Source of the DNA: Pomphorhynchus laevis
Taxonomy: Eukaryota > Acanthocephala > Palaeacanthocephala > Echinorhynchida > Pomphorhynchidae
Length of the DNA stretch: 64,000 nucleotides
Direction: 5' to 3'
NCBI GenBank assembly: GCA_012934845.2
Contig: WNNJ02003440.1
Location: 186,001-250,000 of the forward strand
Of the stretch, positions 36,582 through 48,540 are shown piece by piece (position 1 is the first letter of the stretch; each line of letters starts with the position of its first letter). The notes under the pieces are model-generated. The model did not search any database and had not been told where the DNA came from. It saw only the letters and a list, made by a program, of their open reading frames with translations. A program made the position numbers and the translations under genes.

Positions 36582-38345
36582 ATCAAATCAGCTAACTGAG
36601 TCTACGTATTTAATATAATTATAAACTACACAAAACGTAATAATGCTAAATCAAATTTTAATAATTAAACAATAAAATTAATAATTGTTTTTAGATTTTC
36701 GATAATTTAAATTAAGTTAAAATAAAAAAATTGAAATTTAAAATAAACATCATTTTTATGAATTGACTAATAAATAACAGACGTTGTATTAGAATAAGGA
36801 TTAGAAGTCACCAGGAGGAACTGCTATGCTATCAAGCTAGGCCCCTTTCTCCTCTAATCAACATAGCAGTGAGGCCAAATACATGCTAATGATGTATTTC
36901 CTCTGAAATAACTATCTAGTATCTTATTATAATACAAAGTATTTTATTTATTATCCATAAAAATTTGGCACTTAAGAGTTTAAATTTATTCTTAATATTA
37001 TTGTGTTGATTTATATATTTTACTATTTTCTGCTTGATGTTATTTTTATAGTAACCAAGTTTAAAATATGTATCTATTAAATTATTTAAATAATTTTGAA
37101 GAAAGCCAATATTATTACATATTTTGGCAATTATTAAAATTTCATTATTTAATGTATTATATTTTATATTATATGGTATGCATGAATGCTCATGCAAAAA
37201 TATGTTTCTTGTAAATTTAAATATGTCATCTTTACGATATAAATTAATAGTAGTTTTAGTTAATGTTAATTTAATGTTCATATCTATATATACACCTTCT
37301 TAATCATTAATATTGGTTTTGTTAAGAATAAATCATTCTGGATAAATGTGTTCACTAATTGAATAAAAATTATAAGAATTAAATACACATATATCATCAA
37401 TGTATCGAAACATATATTTCATATATCTACATTGTTTAGATTTAGTTTTTACACAGTTATGAAAAAATTCATATTCTATAAAGCTTAAAAACAAGTAAGC
37501 TATAATTGGGCTACTATTACCACCCATCGGAGCACCTTTTTCTTGTCTAAATATAGATGTCCCTGCTTTTAAATAATTTTGATTTATCAAAATATTTAAG
37601 GATTCTATTAATTCAATTTTATCCATATATTTATATTTACTTGATGGTTTAATTTTTGTTAGATAGGCGTTATAATTATTATAACATATATATGTATATC
37701 TTTTTCCGAATATAAGGTTAATTAATTTTACTAACGCTTCTTTGATATCTACTAAATCTAGATTTGTGTAAAGCGTACTGAAATCGTATGTATTTATATT
37801 TTGAAAATTTATTCCTGTTGTCTGTTCTAAAAATTCTTTCGTAGAATTAATACTGAAATAGTGTTTTATAACAGTATTAATTTCGATTACCTTGCAATAT
37901 TTTTTGAAGTGTGCTTTAATTACTTTAAGTATTTTATTCATATAGACAGAAAGTGGTTTTAATGTACATTTAAACGCACTACATATGAACCTAGGTTTTA
38001 TTGGATTTTTATGTAATTTTGGATTCCAATAAAATATAGGTATAGTTTTATTATCTGGTCCAACCTTTATACCCTTTTTATCCATTATAGAACAGTGACT
38101 TGTAATAATTGTTTCTAAACTCAACTCACTACCTTCATATGTTGGATTTACATTTAAATCATTAGAATTAACCTCTTTCACTAGTATATCGTAATAAAGC
38201 TTTTTGCATATGAAGACAAAGTTATTACTAGCTTTATCAATAGTTGCTATTATATAGTTATCCTTTAATTTAGTAAGTTCTTTATACATATCTTTATTAA
38301 TTTTATCTTTCCTTTTGTAATTGTTTGTTATTTTCATTGTTTTGT
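36582..38345 (-). mobile_element. Penelope-like element, antisense, best preserved copy
   Basis: The 3' terminal region (36582-36905) is shared with the other PLE copies. RT parts on the minus strand include TIDKASNNFVFICKK (about 38220), KLHKNPIKPRFICSA (about 38000), YDFSTLYTNLDL (motif A, about 37780), GAPMGGNSSPIIAYL (motif B, about 37520) and YIDDICVFNS (motif C, about 37390). No GIY-YIG domain was recognised in it. It is 5' truncated and decayed but keeps most of the RT. It sits wholly within the intron between exons 15 and 16. Confidence 0.9.
36801..36872 (-). other. Conserved structured motif in PLE terminus (copy 2)
   Basis: Read on the minus strand, CTGCTATG pairs perfectly with CATAGCAG, and TTAGAGG pairs with CTTCTAA allowing one wobble. 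The interleaved order is as in copies 1 and 3. Confidence 0.4.
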
Positions 38346-38388
38346 AATTGTTATTTTGTGCATAAAATACGATAATCGTAATGTTTAG

Positions 38389-38454
38389 AACGTTCAGGGA
38401 TACAGTATTGGGAGTTAAATCTTCACTTGTCATTTCTAGTAACGTTCCTAGGAT
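38389..38454 (+). CDS. Cassette exon 16 (66 nt, phase 2-2)
   Basis: Acceptor AATGTTTAG, donor GTAAGTAGAATTG at 38455. Open: VKSSLVISSNVPR. It starts only about 45 bp from the PLE insertion edge. Confidence 0.9.
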
Positions 38455-38956
38455 GTAAGTAGAATTGAAATTTAATTGAAAATTGTTTTTGCCCGCAAAA
38501 TGCTTTGTTTTAGTAAAATATCTTCATTCTTACTAGCTTTATTGAAATTAATAACACCTTTTAGCATTATAAATTTACACATTTATTAGTGGAGAGAGTG
38601 AAGAAAATATTTATTTAATCGAATTTTCAAAAGCCTACTGCTATCATCATAAGGAGTAAATGTAACAAAAAATATTTTTACAATTTATGTATTTTCAAAG
38701 ATGTCAACTGCATACTTCGATTGGCGCAATATAACAAAGACGTCAATTGTACGTTTTTCATTACAATTATAAAATTGTAATGAAATACAATTGTATTTTT
38801 TATAATCATTACAATTATAAAATATTTGTTATTAATTCAATATTTGGTTTATTATTGGGCATCAGTATATTTATATTTTTGTGCATAAAATAAGTTTCTT
38901 ATATTTTTCTTTCTAACGCGTTGCTTCTATTGAAATAACTTGACTTATTTTGCAGT
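38455..38956. other. Intron-like AT-rich sequence
   Basis: Contains short palindromes of ACAATTATAAAATTGTAATG type (about 38760-38825). No gene. Confidence 0.5.
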
Positions 38957-39075
38957 CGTGGCGTTGCCCCGACTGCTTCCCAGTGGTGGATACCTATATA
39001 AGAGATATCGATACCCGCTATTACAAGTACCGGCAGTGGGCAGAAACAAAGCGTCGTTCCACAGGACCCAAGTGA
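38957..39075 (+). other. Candidate exon of unknown kind
   Basis: A GC-richer stretch after a good acceptor (ACTTATTTTGCAG) reads RCPDCFPVVDTYIRDIDTR then YYKYRQWAETKRRS, ending at a TGA, or at a possible weak donor AA|GTGAAT. I recognise no family. It could be an unrelated host exon or part of a mobile element, because the following 300 bp (to about 39370) are also GC-richer. Confidence 0.25.
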
Positions 39076-39684
39076 ATTTCTATTATTGACAGATGTTTTA
39101 TGATGTTTTTAATCAAGTCATATGAAGCATCTATATTTCTAAGCTTCTCATCGAGCAATCTGAAATTGGCCATATTTCCTTTGACGACTTGTTTTCTCCA
39201 CAGAGGTAGCTTGAGGTAAGTGCCTGTTCGGAACTGTCTCCACTAGTCCTTGTTCGGACTAGTGGAGGCCAGCGATTTTCGTCATGGCTCATGCAGCGAA
39301 TTAGGTTGTCGATAGAGCGGGGTAACACTGTTGTTTGTTGGAGAATACGAAGACATGTCATTGCCCATCTTCTGAATTTGATTTCAAGCTATATAAAAAA
39401 TATTCTTTTACTATATCTAATAAATGTATTTTATTAATATTAAGTTTTTAAATCACTAGCCATGATTCATATTGTCAATATACAGTTTAGCCTAGTCGTC
39501 AAACACATCATTTTATTTTAATCCGTTGAGAATATTATTTAATGGTGAAATAAAACTTTTCTAATTATATAATTGTGCGGTATTAAAATTTGAGATATAC
39601 ATATTGTTTTGGAGATTACGTAATTTTAATGATCTGTCGTGGTGTTCTCATTATTTTTCACAAAAACAATTATTTTCTTATTAG

Positions 39685-39720
39685 AGCGTTTCTAATCAGA
39701 AAATACTTCTTTGGTAGGCT
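39685..39720 (+). pseudogene. Truncated start of a cassette exon
   Basis: ACAATTATTTTCTTATTAGAGCGTTTC (in two parts: intron end and exon start) parallels the same junction of exon 17 at 40485-40515, then diverges. It seems cut by the unrelated sequence that follows. Confidence 0.4.
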
Positions 39721-40260
39721 TTACCAGTGATGCGCCTACTACAAACGCCTAGCCTCAAATGAAATGTTTGACCTTTGTCTATTAATTGCAACAAGGTGGT
39801 CTCATGAGAATGTCCTTGTAACTAGACAACTTCGACGATATTACCTACATGCTTAGTAAACTTCTAATGTAATTCCCTAAGCTCACAATCCTCTACTGGT
39901 TATTAGCCTTACATCTTGTACGATTTGCTAAGCAGCGACTTCACAATACAGCAATCAGACAGTCGCTCAAAATCAGAATTTATTCATTGTTTGGAATCAA
40001 GTTCAGAAGATGGACAGATTCCTGTCTTCGGGCCTTTCCTTATTACGATTTCTAGCAGTGGCAATTGAGACGCTTTGTGCTGTGAGCAGGAGCAAAGCCC
40101 ACCATTAATCGCAACAAGGATGGCTCATAAGAATGTCCTTATAACTACACAATTTAGACAGTTGCTTATTCTGTCATAAGCGTACTAAGAAGTCATCTTG
40201 CAACAAGCCTACATACAGATAAAAGTTGTGGTAAAAAATTCTTTCCGATTAAGGAAAAAA
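39721..40260. other. Unassigned insertion with an internal 54-bp direct repeat
   Basis: TTGCAACAAGGTGGTCTCAT (about 39787) and CGCAACAAGGATGGCTCATA (about 40108) begin two similar stretches ending in CTAGACAACTT or CTACACAATTT. This may be a short mobile element. No coding frame. Confidence 0.4.
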
Positions 40261-40289
40261 TTCAAAACGATCTTTGAGCACCTGCTCAA

Positions 40290-40367
40290 AAAACGCCATT
40301 TTGAAAAATGGCGTTTTAAAAAAAATGTTTCTATAATGGCGGTTTTGAAAAACGCCATTATAGAAAC
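40290..40367. repeat. Two adjacent hairpins sharing the GGCGTTTT/AAAACGCC motif
   Basis: Stem 1: AAAACGCCATTTT (40290-40302) with AAAATGGCGTTTT (40305-40317). Stem 2: GTTTCTATAATGGCG (40327-40341) with CGCCATTATAGAAAC (40353-40367). The four arms are mutually similar, so alternative cruciforms are possible. Confidence 0.8.
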
Positions 40368-40506
40368 AAAAACGATAACAATAATATTTCTGTAATTTGA
40401 GGAATACAAACTGCAATATTAAAATTAAATACAACGTTTTTTGAATGATAAAATAATTTTAATGTGCTCTATTTCATTTCTATAATGACAATTATTTTAT
40501 GATTAG

Positions 40507-40572
40507 AGCGTTTCACAATGTTTTTGTTAAACCAAACTCTTTACTGAATATATCCGGAAATGTTAAAACATT
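40507..40572 (+). CDS. Cassette exon 17 (66 nt, phase 2-2)
   Basis: Acceptor TATGATTAG, donor GTAAGTATCTG at 40573. Open: KPNSLLNISGNVKT. Its last 13 bases and donor are copied, slightly changed, into every unit of the satellite that follows. Confidence 0.88.
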
Positions 40573-43500
40573 GTAAGTATCTGTCAAAATTAATAACCTC
40601 TTTTATGTATTTTTGTAGTGGTTTTCTATTGCAAATTTTCTATTTTATCAAAAATTAATAACTATCAAAATTAATAATATGAAATGTTACAACATTGTAA
40701 GTATCTGTCAAAATTAATAACCCCTTTTATGTATTTTTGTAGTGGTTTTCTATTGCAAATTTTCTATTTTATCAAAAATTAATAACTATCAAAATTAATA
40801 ATATGAAATGTTACAACATTGTAAGTATCTGTCAAAATTAATAACCTCTTTTATGTATTTTTGTAGTGGTTTTCTATTGCAAATTTTCTATTTTATCAAA
40901 AATTAATAACTATCAAAATTAATAATATGAAATGTTACAACATTGTAAGTATCTGTCAAAATTAATAACCCCTTTTATGTATTTTTGTAGTGGTTTTCTA
41001 TTGCAAATTTTCTATTTTATCAAAAATTAATAACTATCAAAATTAATAATATGAAATGTTACAACATTGTAAGTATCTGTCAAAATTAATAACCCCTTTT
41101 ATGTATTTTTGTAGTGGTTTTCTATTGCAAATTTTCTATTTTATCAAAAATTAATAACTATCAAAATTAATAATATGAAATGTTACAACATTGTAAGTAT
41201 CTGTCAAAATTAATAACCCCTTTTATGTATTTTTGTAGTGGTTTTCTATTGCAAATTTTCTATTTTATCAAAAATTAATAACTATCAAAATTAATAATAT
41301 GAAATGTTACAACATTGTAAGTATCTGTCAAAATTAATAACCTCTTTTATGTATTTTTGTAGTGGTTTTCTATTGCAAATTTTCTATTTTATCAAAAATT
41401 AATAACTATCAAAATTAATAATATGAAATGTTACAACATTGTAAGTATCTGTCAAAATTAATAACCCCTTTTATGTATTTTTGTAGTGGTTTTCTATTGC
41501 AAATTTTCTATTTTATCAAAAATTAATAACTATCAAAATTAATAATATGAAATGTTACAACATTGTAAGTATCTGTCAAAATTAATAACCTCTTTTATGT
41601 ATTTTTGTAGTGGTTTTCTATTGCAAATTTTCTATTTTATCAAAAATTAATAACTATCAAAATTAATAATATGAAATGTTACAACATTGTAAGTATCTGT
41701 CAAAATTAATAACCCCTTTTATGTATTTTTGTAGTGGTTTTCTATTGCAAATTTTCTATTTTATCAAAAATTAATAACTATCAAAATTAATAATATGAAA
41801 TGTTACAACATTGTAAGTATCTGTCAAAATTAATAACCCCTTTTATGTATTTTTGTAGTGGTTTTCTATTGCAAATTTTCTATTTTATCAAAAATTAATA
41901 ACTATCAAAATTAATAATATGAAATGTTACAACATTGTAAGTATCTGTCAAAATTAATAACCCCTTTTATGTATTTTTGTAGTGGTTTTCTATTGCAAAT
42001 TTTCTATTTTATCAAAAATTAATAACTATCAAAATTAATAATATGAAATGTTACAACATTGTAAGTATCTGTCAAAATTAATAACCTCTTTTATGTATTT
42101 TTGTAGTGGTTTTCTATTGCAAATTTTCTATTTTATCAAAAATTAATAACTATCAAAATTAATAATATGAAATGTTACAACATTGTAAGTATCTGTCAAA
42201 ATTAATAACCCCTTTTATGTATTTTTGTAGTGGTTTTCTATTGCAAATTTTCTATTTTATCAAAAATTAATAACTATCAAAATTAATAATATGAAATGTT
42301 ACAACATTGTAAGTATCTGTCAAAATTAATAACCTCTTTTATGTATTTTTGTAGTGGTTTTCTATTGCAAATTTTCTATTTTATCAAAAATTAATAACTA
42401 TCAAAATTTATAATATGAAATGTTACAACATTGTAAGTATCTGTCAAAATTAATAACCCCTTTTATGTATTTTTGTAGTGGTTTTCTATTGCAAATTTTC
42501 TATTTTATCAAAAATTAATAACTATCAAAATTAATAATATGAAATGTTACAACATTGTAAGTATCTGTCAAAATTAATAACCCCTTTTATGTATTTTTGT
42601 AGTGGTTTTCTATTGCAAATTTTCTATTTTATCAAAAATTAATAACTATCAAAATTAATAATATGAAATGTTACAACATTGTAAGTATCTGTCAAAATTA
42701 ATAACCTCTTTTATGTATTTTTGTAGTGGTTTTCTATTGCAAATTTTCTATTTTATCAAAAATTAATAACTATCAAAATTAATAATATGAAATGTTACAA
42801 CATTGTAAGTATCTGTCAAAATTAATAACCTCTTTTATGTATTTTTGTAGTGGTTTTCTATTGCAAATTTTCTATTTTATCAAAAATTAATAACTATCAA
42901 AATTAATAATATGAAATGTTACAACATTGTAAGTATCTGTCAAAATTAATAACCCCTTTTATGTATTTTTGTAGTGGTTTTCTATTGCAAATTTTCTATT
43001 TTATCAAAAATTAATAACTATCAAAATTAATAATATGAAATGTTACAACATTGTAAGTATCTGTCAAAATTAATAACCCCTTTTATGTATTTTTGTAGTG
43101 GTTTTCTATTGCAAATTTTCTATTTTATCAAAAATTAATAACTATCAAAATTAATAATATGAAATGTTACAACATTGTAAGTATCTGTCAAAATTAATAA
43201 CCTCTTTTATGTATTTTTGTAGTGGTTTTCTATTGCAAATTTTCTATTTTATCAAAAATTAATAACTATCAAAATTAATAATATGAAATGTTACAACATT
43301 GTAAGTATCTGTCAAAATTAATAACCCCTTTTATGTATTTTTGTAGTGGTTTTCTATTGCAAATTTTCTATTTTATCAAAAATTAATAACTATCAAAATT
43401 AATAATATGAAATGTTACAACATTGTAAGTATCTGTCAAAATTAATAACCCCTTTTATGTATTTTTGTAGTGGTTTTCTATTGCAAATTTTCTATTTTAT

Positions 43501-44122
43501 CAAAAATTAATAACTATCAAAATTAATAATATGAAATGTTACAACATTGTAAGTATCTGTCAAAATTAATAACCTCTTTTATGTATTTTTGTAGTGGTTT
43601 TCTATTGCAAATTTTCTATTTTATCAAAAATTAATAACTATCAAAATTAATAATATGAAATGTTACAACATTGTAAGTATCTGTCAAAATTAATAACCCC
43701 TTTTATGTATTTTTGTAGTGGTTTTCTATTGCAAATTTTCTATTTTATCAAAAATTAATAACTATCAAAATTAATAATATGAAATGTTACAACATTGTAA
43801 GTATCTGTCAAAATTAATAACCTCTTTTATGTATTTTTGTAGTGGTTTTCTATTGCAAATTTTCTATTTTATCAAAAATTAATAACTATCAAAATTAATA
43901 ATATGAAATGTTACAACATTGTAAGTATCTGTCAAAATTAATAACCCCTTTTATGTATTTTTGTAGTGGTTTTCTATTGCAAATTTTCTATTTTATCAAA
44001 AATTAATAACTATCAAAATTAATAATATGAAATGTTACAACATTGTAAGTATCTGTCAAAATTAATAACCCCTTTTATGTATTTTTGTAGTGGTTTTCTA
44101 TTGCAAATTTTCTATTTTATCT
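40573..44122 (+). repeat. 124-bp satellite with splice sites in each unit, about 28.6 units
   Basis: The unit is GTAAGTATCTGTCAAAATTA ... CTTTTATGTATTTTTGTAG ... ATATGAAATGTTACAACATT. Every unit has a consensus 5' splice site, a pyrimidine-rich AG acceptor 46 nt later, and 78 nt to the next donor. Units are almost identical except one C/T site (AACCCCT/AACCTCT) and one variant near 42410. The array grew from the donor side of exon 17. Confidence 0.98.
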
Positions 44123-44332
44123 AAACTTCTCAGAAAATTTTGATAATTTTAAGAGCGATATCATTTAATATAAAAATAATATTCTATAATATGAACAGAA
44201 TATGATAACGTAATTAATGTGAATAATGTGAATCTGTAATAAATATATATTAATATTGCATAATGCGTACTATAAACGTATTTTAATTCACTATACATAT
44301 GCTCTCTTAAAAATTATTTACTTTTTGTTTAG

Positions 44333-44398
44333 AGAATTTTACAATTCCACCTTTACATCAAACTCTTTTCTATATATTTCTGGAAATATTAAGTTGTT
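44333..44398 (+). CDS. Cassette exon 18 (66 nt, phase 2-2)
   Basis: Acceptor TTTGTTTAG, donor GTAAGTATCCG at 44399. Open: FTSNSFLYISGNIKL. It ends TT like exons 11 and 17. Confidence 0.88.
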
Positions 44399-44553
44399 GT
44401 AAGTATCCGCTAATTTTAATTATCCTTTTTGTCTGCCTATTTATGAAAACAAAAATATTTTTTTCGTTACATAAAATAAATTGTGTATAATAAGTAAATT
44501 AATTATTTATTTAACCTATTTGTTTCAATGCTAAACAGCATTGAAAGCATTCA

Positions 44554-44597
44554 GTTCAGCATTGAACACTCAGTTCAATGAGTGTTCAATGCTGAAC
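44554..44597. repeat. Perfect hairpin, 19-bp arms, 6-nt loop
   Basis: GTTCAGCATTGAACACTCA and its exact complement around GTTCAA, preceded by related CAATGCTAAACAGCATTG at 44527-44544. Confidence 0.85.
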
Positions 44598-44744
44598 GGC
44601 ATTAAATTAAAGAAGATAAATTGGTAATTCTAATGGGAAAACAAAACAAATTAAATTTAAGAACTTAAACAAAAATCAAATTTAACATATTTAAAAACAG
44701 GCTTAAATAAGAAAAAATATCAATAATTAAAGCCTCTTTCAATT

Positions 44745-45290
44745 TGCGTTCCCTTCCTGAACCGTTCGATCTTCTGTATGTATATATTGATGAGATGTTA
44801 TCTACTTTCCTAAGCACTGAATATTCTCAGCTAGACTCAATTCAAACATGTCTTTGTAAGCTAATCTGTCTTCTTAATGCTCCTTTCCACACCACCATAT
44901 TTAATACGTTTTTTTTTCGCAGTAACATAATCCCTTCTTCCTAGAAGATCGCAATCACTTGTCATCTACTTGGGTCGCCTCTTTATCCAAATAGTCTATT
45001 ATCATATTGTCCTATATTTAACTTCCATAAACACTTCCGAACTGATTGAACATCTCGTCCTATTTAAAGTCAATTCTTATCTTTCCTCTTCAAACTTATA
45101 TTTCCCTTTTCAGTCTGATTACCGTCAAAACCATTCAATCAAAATGATATGTCATAAAGTTCTAAGGGATCTGATACGATAGTCGTTTTAGCAGTATTAT
45201 CATATCTCTTGAGCTTTCAGCAGCCTTTGACATAGTTAATCATTAACTTCTTCAATCTTGACTTTGATGTCGCTATATTAGTTGACGTTA
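44745..45290 (+). mobile_element. Fragment of a jockey/L2-like LINE reverse transcriptase
   Basis: Pieces read LIEHLVLFKVNSYLSSS, FQSDYRQNHSIKMI and KVLRDLIR, then in another frame LSAAFDIVNH. These match the RT stretch around E+++.++++.YL....L...QS.YR..HS and motif A (LSAAFDTVDH) of jockey/L2-group LINEs. Only this part remains, with at least one frame change. Confidence 0.6.
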
Positions 45291-45319
45291 AAAAAAGTAT
45301 TGGTTATTAAAGTTCTTAC

Positions 45320-45500
45320 AATCGTCCAGCTTTCAGAACGTCCTGCTTTCAGATCGTCCAGCTTTCAGATCGTTCAGCTGTCAGATCGTCCAGCTTTCAT
45401 ATCGTCCAGCTTTCAGATCGTCCAGCTTTCATATCGTCCAGCTTTCAGATTGTCCAGCTTTCAGATCGTCCAGCTTTCAGATCGTCCAGCTTTCAGATCA
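45320..45500 (+). repeat. 16-bp minisatellite
   Basis: About eleven units of CAGATCGTCCAGCTTT with minor variants (CATATCG, CAGATTG). It lies just ahead of the non-LTR element. Confidence 0.9.
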
Positions 45501-45639
45501 GATAAATATTACAAAACATTTTAACGAGAAATATTCTCGATGAGTAACTAACAAACATAACAAACATCTTACAATCCTTCGAATTTTTTAATCCATCAAT
45601 AACAAAGAATCACTGTGCTCAGTATCAACGCTCTGAAAT

Positions 45640-48540
45640 CGACGCTACATGCCTAGAGGAGTACCTTCTTCGCTATCAAAATGCTGCAACTGCAACACGA
45701 GTGCAGCCAAATGTATTCGCTGTAAATGTGCGCGCAATTCGAAACCTTGCACAACGTGCTCTGCTCCTAACTGCTCCAGAAAAACCCGGTGCTGTCCACA
45801 CACGAGTCTACCAATGTTCAACTTACATCGCACTTACGTGCTACATCTGAAACTCAAAACGTTGGAACAAAAAGTCCGCAGAACATTTTTCAGACAGAAT
45901 TTGAGCCTATAACCGTAACCATCTCGAGACTCCAATCTTCATCAGATACTCTCTCGGTGGAGTCGATATTGCATGAAGTTATTCTATGGAAACCAAACCT
46001 GTTTAGACTACCAAGATGCATCGGATCTAAGCGATTTATCTCAGAGCTTGCACGGATATATGAATTAGCATCTACAAACGATTGCTCGCTTTCACTCGCG
46101 GTTATCATCAGTCAGATTATCTGCTGTCAAATTACTTGAATCAAATGATGGTAGAGGGCATCCTCTTCGAATAGACGAAATAATAGACGGCCAAACAGTG
46201 AGACAAATTCTTATTGATAAGCATCCGATGGCTTCAGCAAAATCTGATGACGCCATTCTGCGCAGGCCTATCGATGACATTCCTGAGTTTCACCCAGTTG
46301 CATTTGATTCTATTTACTTTGAACTGATCGTTGCCAACTCTAAGAAAGTAAAGGGAAGAGCGGGCCCGTCCGAATTAGATGCAAGAGCATGGCATCGAAT
46401 GTTGGTTGACTTTGGGGCAGAATCGAAACGTCTAGCTGAATCACTTGCATCTTTCGCTCGACAATTAGCATTAAATCCAATCTCACAGAAGTCGATGACA
46501 GCCTTCACCGCTAGTCGCCTTATTCCTTTTAGCAAAAATCTTGGCGTACGTCCTATAGGAATAGGAGATGTTTCCAGACGCATTATGTCTAAATCAATAT
46601 TAAAAATAATATCACCCCAACTGCAAACAATATGCGGGAACGTCCAATTCTGCGCCTCGCAGCGTGCTGGCACCGAATGTGTTATTCACGGTATTCGTGA
46701 CACGTTGAAGAGAAATCCTACATTCGTGCTACTCACAATAGATGCTGACAACGTATCTAACAGAGTGAATAGAATGACCGCTCTCTTAAACATGCCAAAT
46801 ATTTGTCCAGCATTAACGCAGTCCTTTCTAACCTATACAGAAAGCCGACACTGCTAACAACTGACAGTGAATTCTTACTATCTGCTGAAGGATTTACAAA
46901 GGGCGACGTCTTTTTGATGGCAGCATTTGCCTCTGCAACACTTCCGTTAATACTCCGTATCAAAAGAACTTGCCCAAACATAAAACAGTTATGGTACGCA
47001 GACGACGGCAACCTCATAGGTTCTCCACAAGATGTCATTGAAGCATTTAAGTTGCTTCAATCCTTCGGCCCCTCATATGGCGTACACTTGAATCCGGGAA
47101 AATGCAAGGTATATTCCAACGGGAACGACATATCGACTTTCCAATCGTTACTTGATAACGCTGGAGTCTCCATCGTTGAGGATGACCTACCCGTTCTTGT
47201 TGTATCAATCGGATCAGCCGAATACATAGAGACGTTTATACGATCATCAGTTTCCTCTCTTTGCATATTAGTGTCACAGTTGAAGAAAGTAAGAGAGTTA
47301 GACACTCAGGTTGCATACGTGTGCTTAATTAAGTCTATTCAGCATAAATGGACACATACTCAACGATGCTATGAGTGCCCCTCTGCGTGGTTCGCACCTC
47401 TGACACTGAAACTAAAGTCTACAATATCACATCTTTTTGACATTGATATTTCTCAAGACGATATCTTATGGCGCACATGCCAGTTGAGTTTTCGCAACGG
47501 CGGTTTATGCATTAGAGATCCGTCCACGTTACCAAGCAACGAATATCGATCATCGACCTCAGTGTGTGAGCCAAGCATACAAGGATATATTGGCTCGGTA
47601 CTTAATTCTATGCATGAGACAATTATTAAAAATCTACGGGCAGCAAAAGCCTCTAGTGAAAAGCTTGACCAAGAAGATATTTTGAGCAATGCGAGTGGAA
47701 TTCTGTGTACCGCAATTGAGCATGCTTCAACAACAGGGGCTTCGTCATGGCTATCCGGATATCCTACATTTGATCGAGCAACTCGATTAAGTAACATCGA
47801 GTTTTGTGATTCTATTTCTTCTAGATACGGAATTACGCCTAAATCCTGCACCAACTCAATGTAAATGTAGGCAGATTAATACAGTTGCCCATGCTCTTTC
47901 ATGCCTATTCGGTGGTCTTCCGTCGAAGCGACACGATGCCGTGCGCGATTTTATTGCCTATCAGCTAACAGAAACATCGTATAACGTACAAGTCGAGCCG
48001 CTGCTTACACCAGTCCCGCCAAACTTTGACTTTAGAAACGGCTCAACGACAAAAGACCGTGATGCTAGGCTCGACATTGCATGCTCAGGGTTGTTTGGTG
48101 ATAGGAGTGAGCGAACTTTCTTCGACATTTGCGTGTTTAACGCTTTCGCTCAGTCCAACTCCTCCAAGACACCAGAGTCCTGCTATAAGTACCACCAACA
48201 GCGAAAGCGCAGTAAATATCTCGAAAGAATAACAGAGTTCGAGCGGGGGTCTCTTGTACCCGCCGTCTTCTCATTCTCAGGTGGAAGCGGTGACAATGCC
48301 ACACAACTTTTAAGACGGATTGCATCTAAATTGGCAAATAAGCGAGCAAGCAGATACCCCGACGAGCTTACAAAGCTTAGAACGCGTCTAGGCCTATTAC
48401 TTGCAAAAATGACATCGCGATGCATCAGAGGAACGCGATCTGCAATCGGACGTCCAGAATTTTGAACCCAAACTGAACTTAATTATCATTTACGGGCCCA
48501 TTTGCGGGTAACCCAGAGATTGTAAAATAATAATAAATAA
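45640..48540 (+). mobile_element. Non-LTR retrotransposon with restriction-like endonuclease (copy 1)
   Basis: In order: a Cys-rich N-terminal segment (CCNCNTSAAKCIRCKCAR, 45649-45790), then a GRAGPSELDARAWHRML tract (about 46350). RT follows, with the GVRPIGIGDVSRRIMSK block, motif A (TIDADN, about 46740), motif B (SAEGFTKGD, about 46885) and motif C (LWYADDGN, about 46990). The C-terminus has a Cys/His cluster (CKCRQINTVAHALSC, about 47860), RHDAVRD and RLDIACSG...FFDICVF, the pattern of the R2-type restriction-like endonuclease. The domain order fits early-branching non-LTR elements (R2/R4/NeSL-type), which often insert at fixed sites. Reading frames change several times, so it is inactive. 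A short 3' tail ends in ATAATAATAAATAAAAAAAA. Confidence 0.8.

Noticed and set aside
39131-39361. 76-codon minus-strand frame in a GC-richer stretch
   Set aside because: Could be part of a mobile element, but no family motif could be identified.
40573-44122. CRISPR-like array
   Set aside because: Direct repeats without unique spacers; it is a head-to-tail satellite in a eukaryotic intron.
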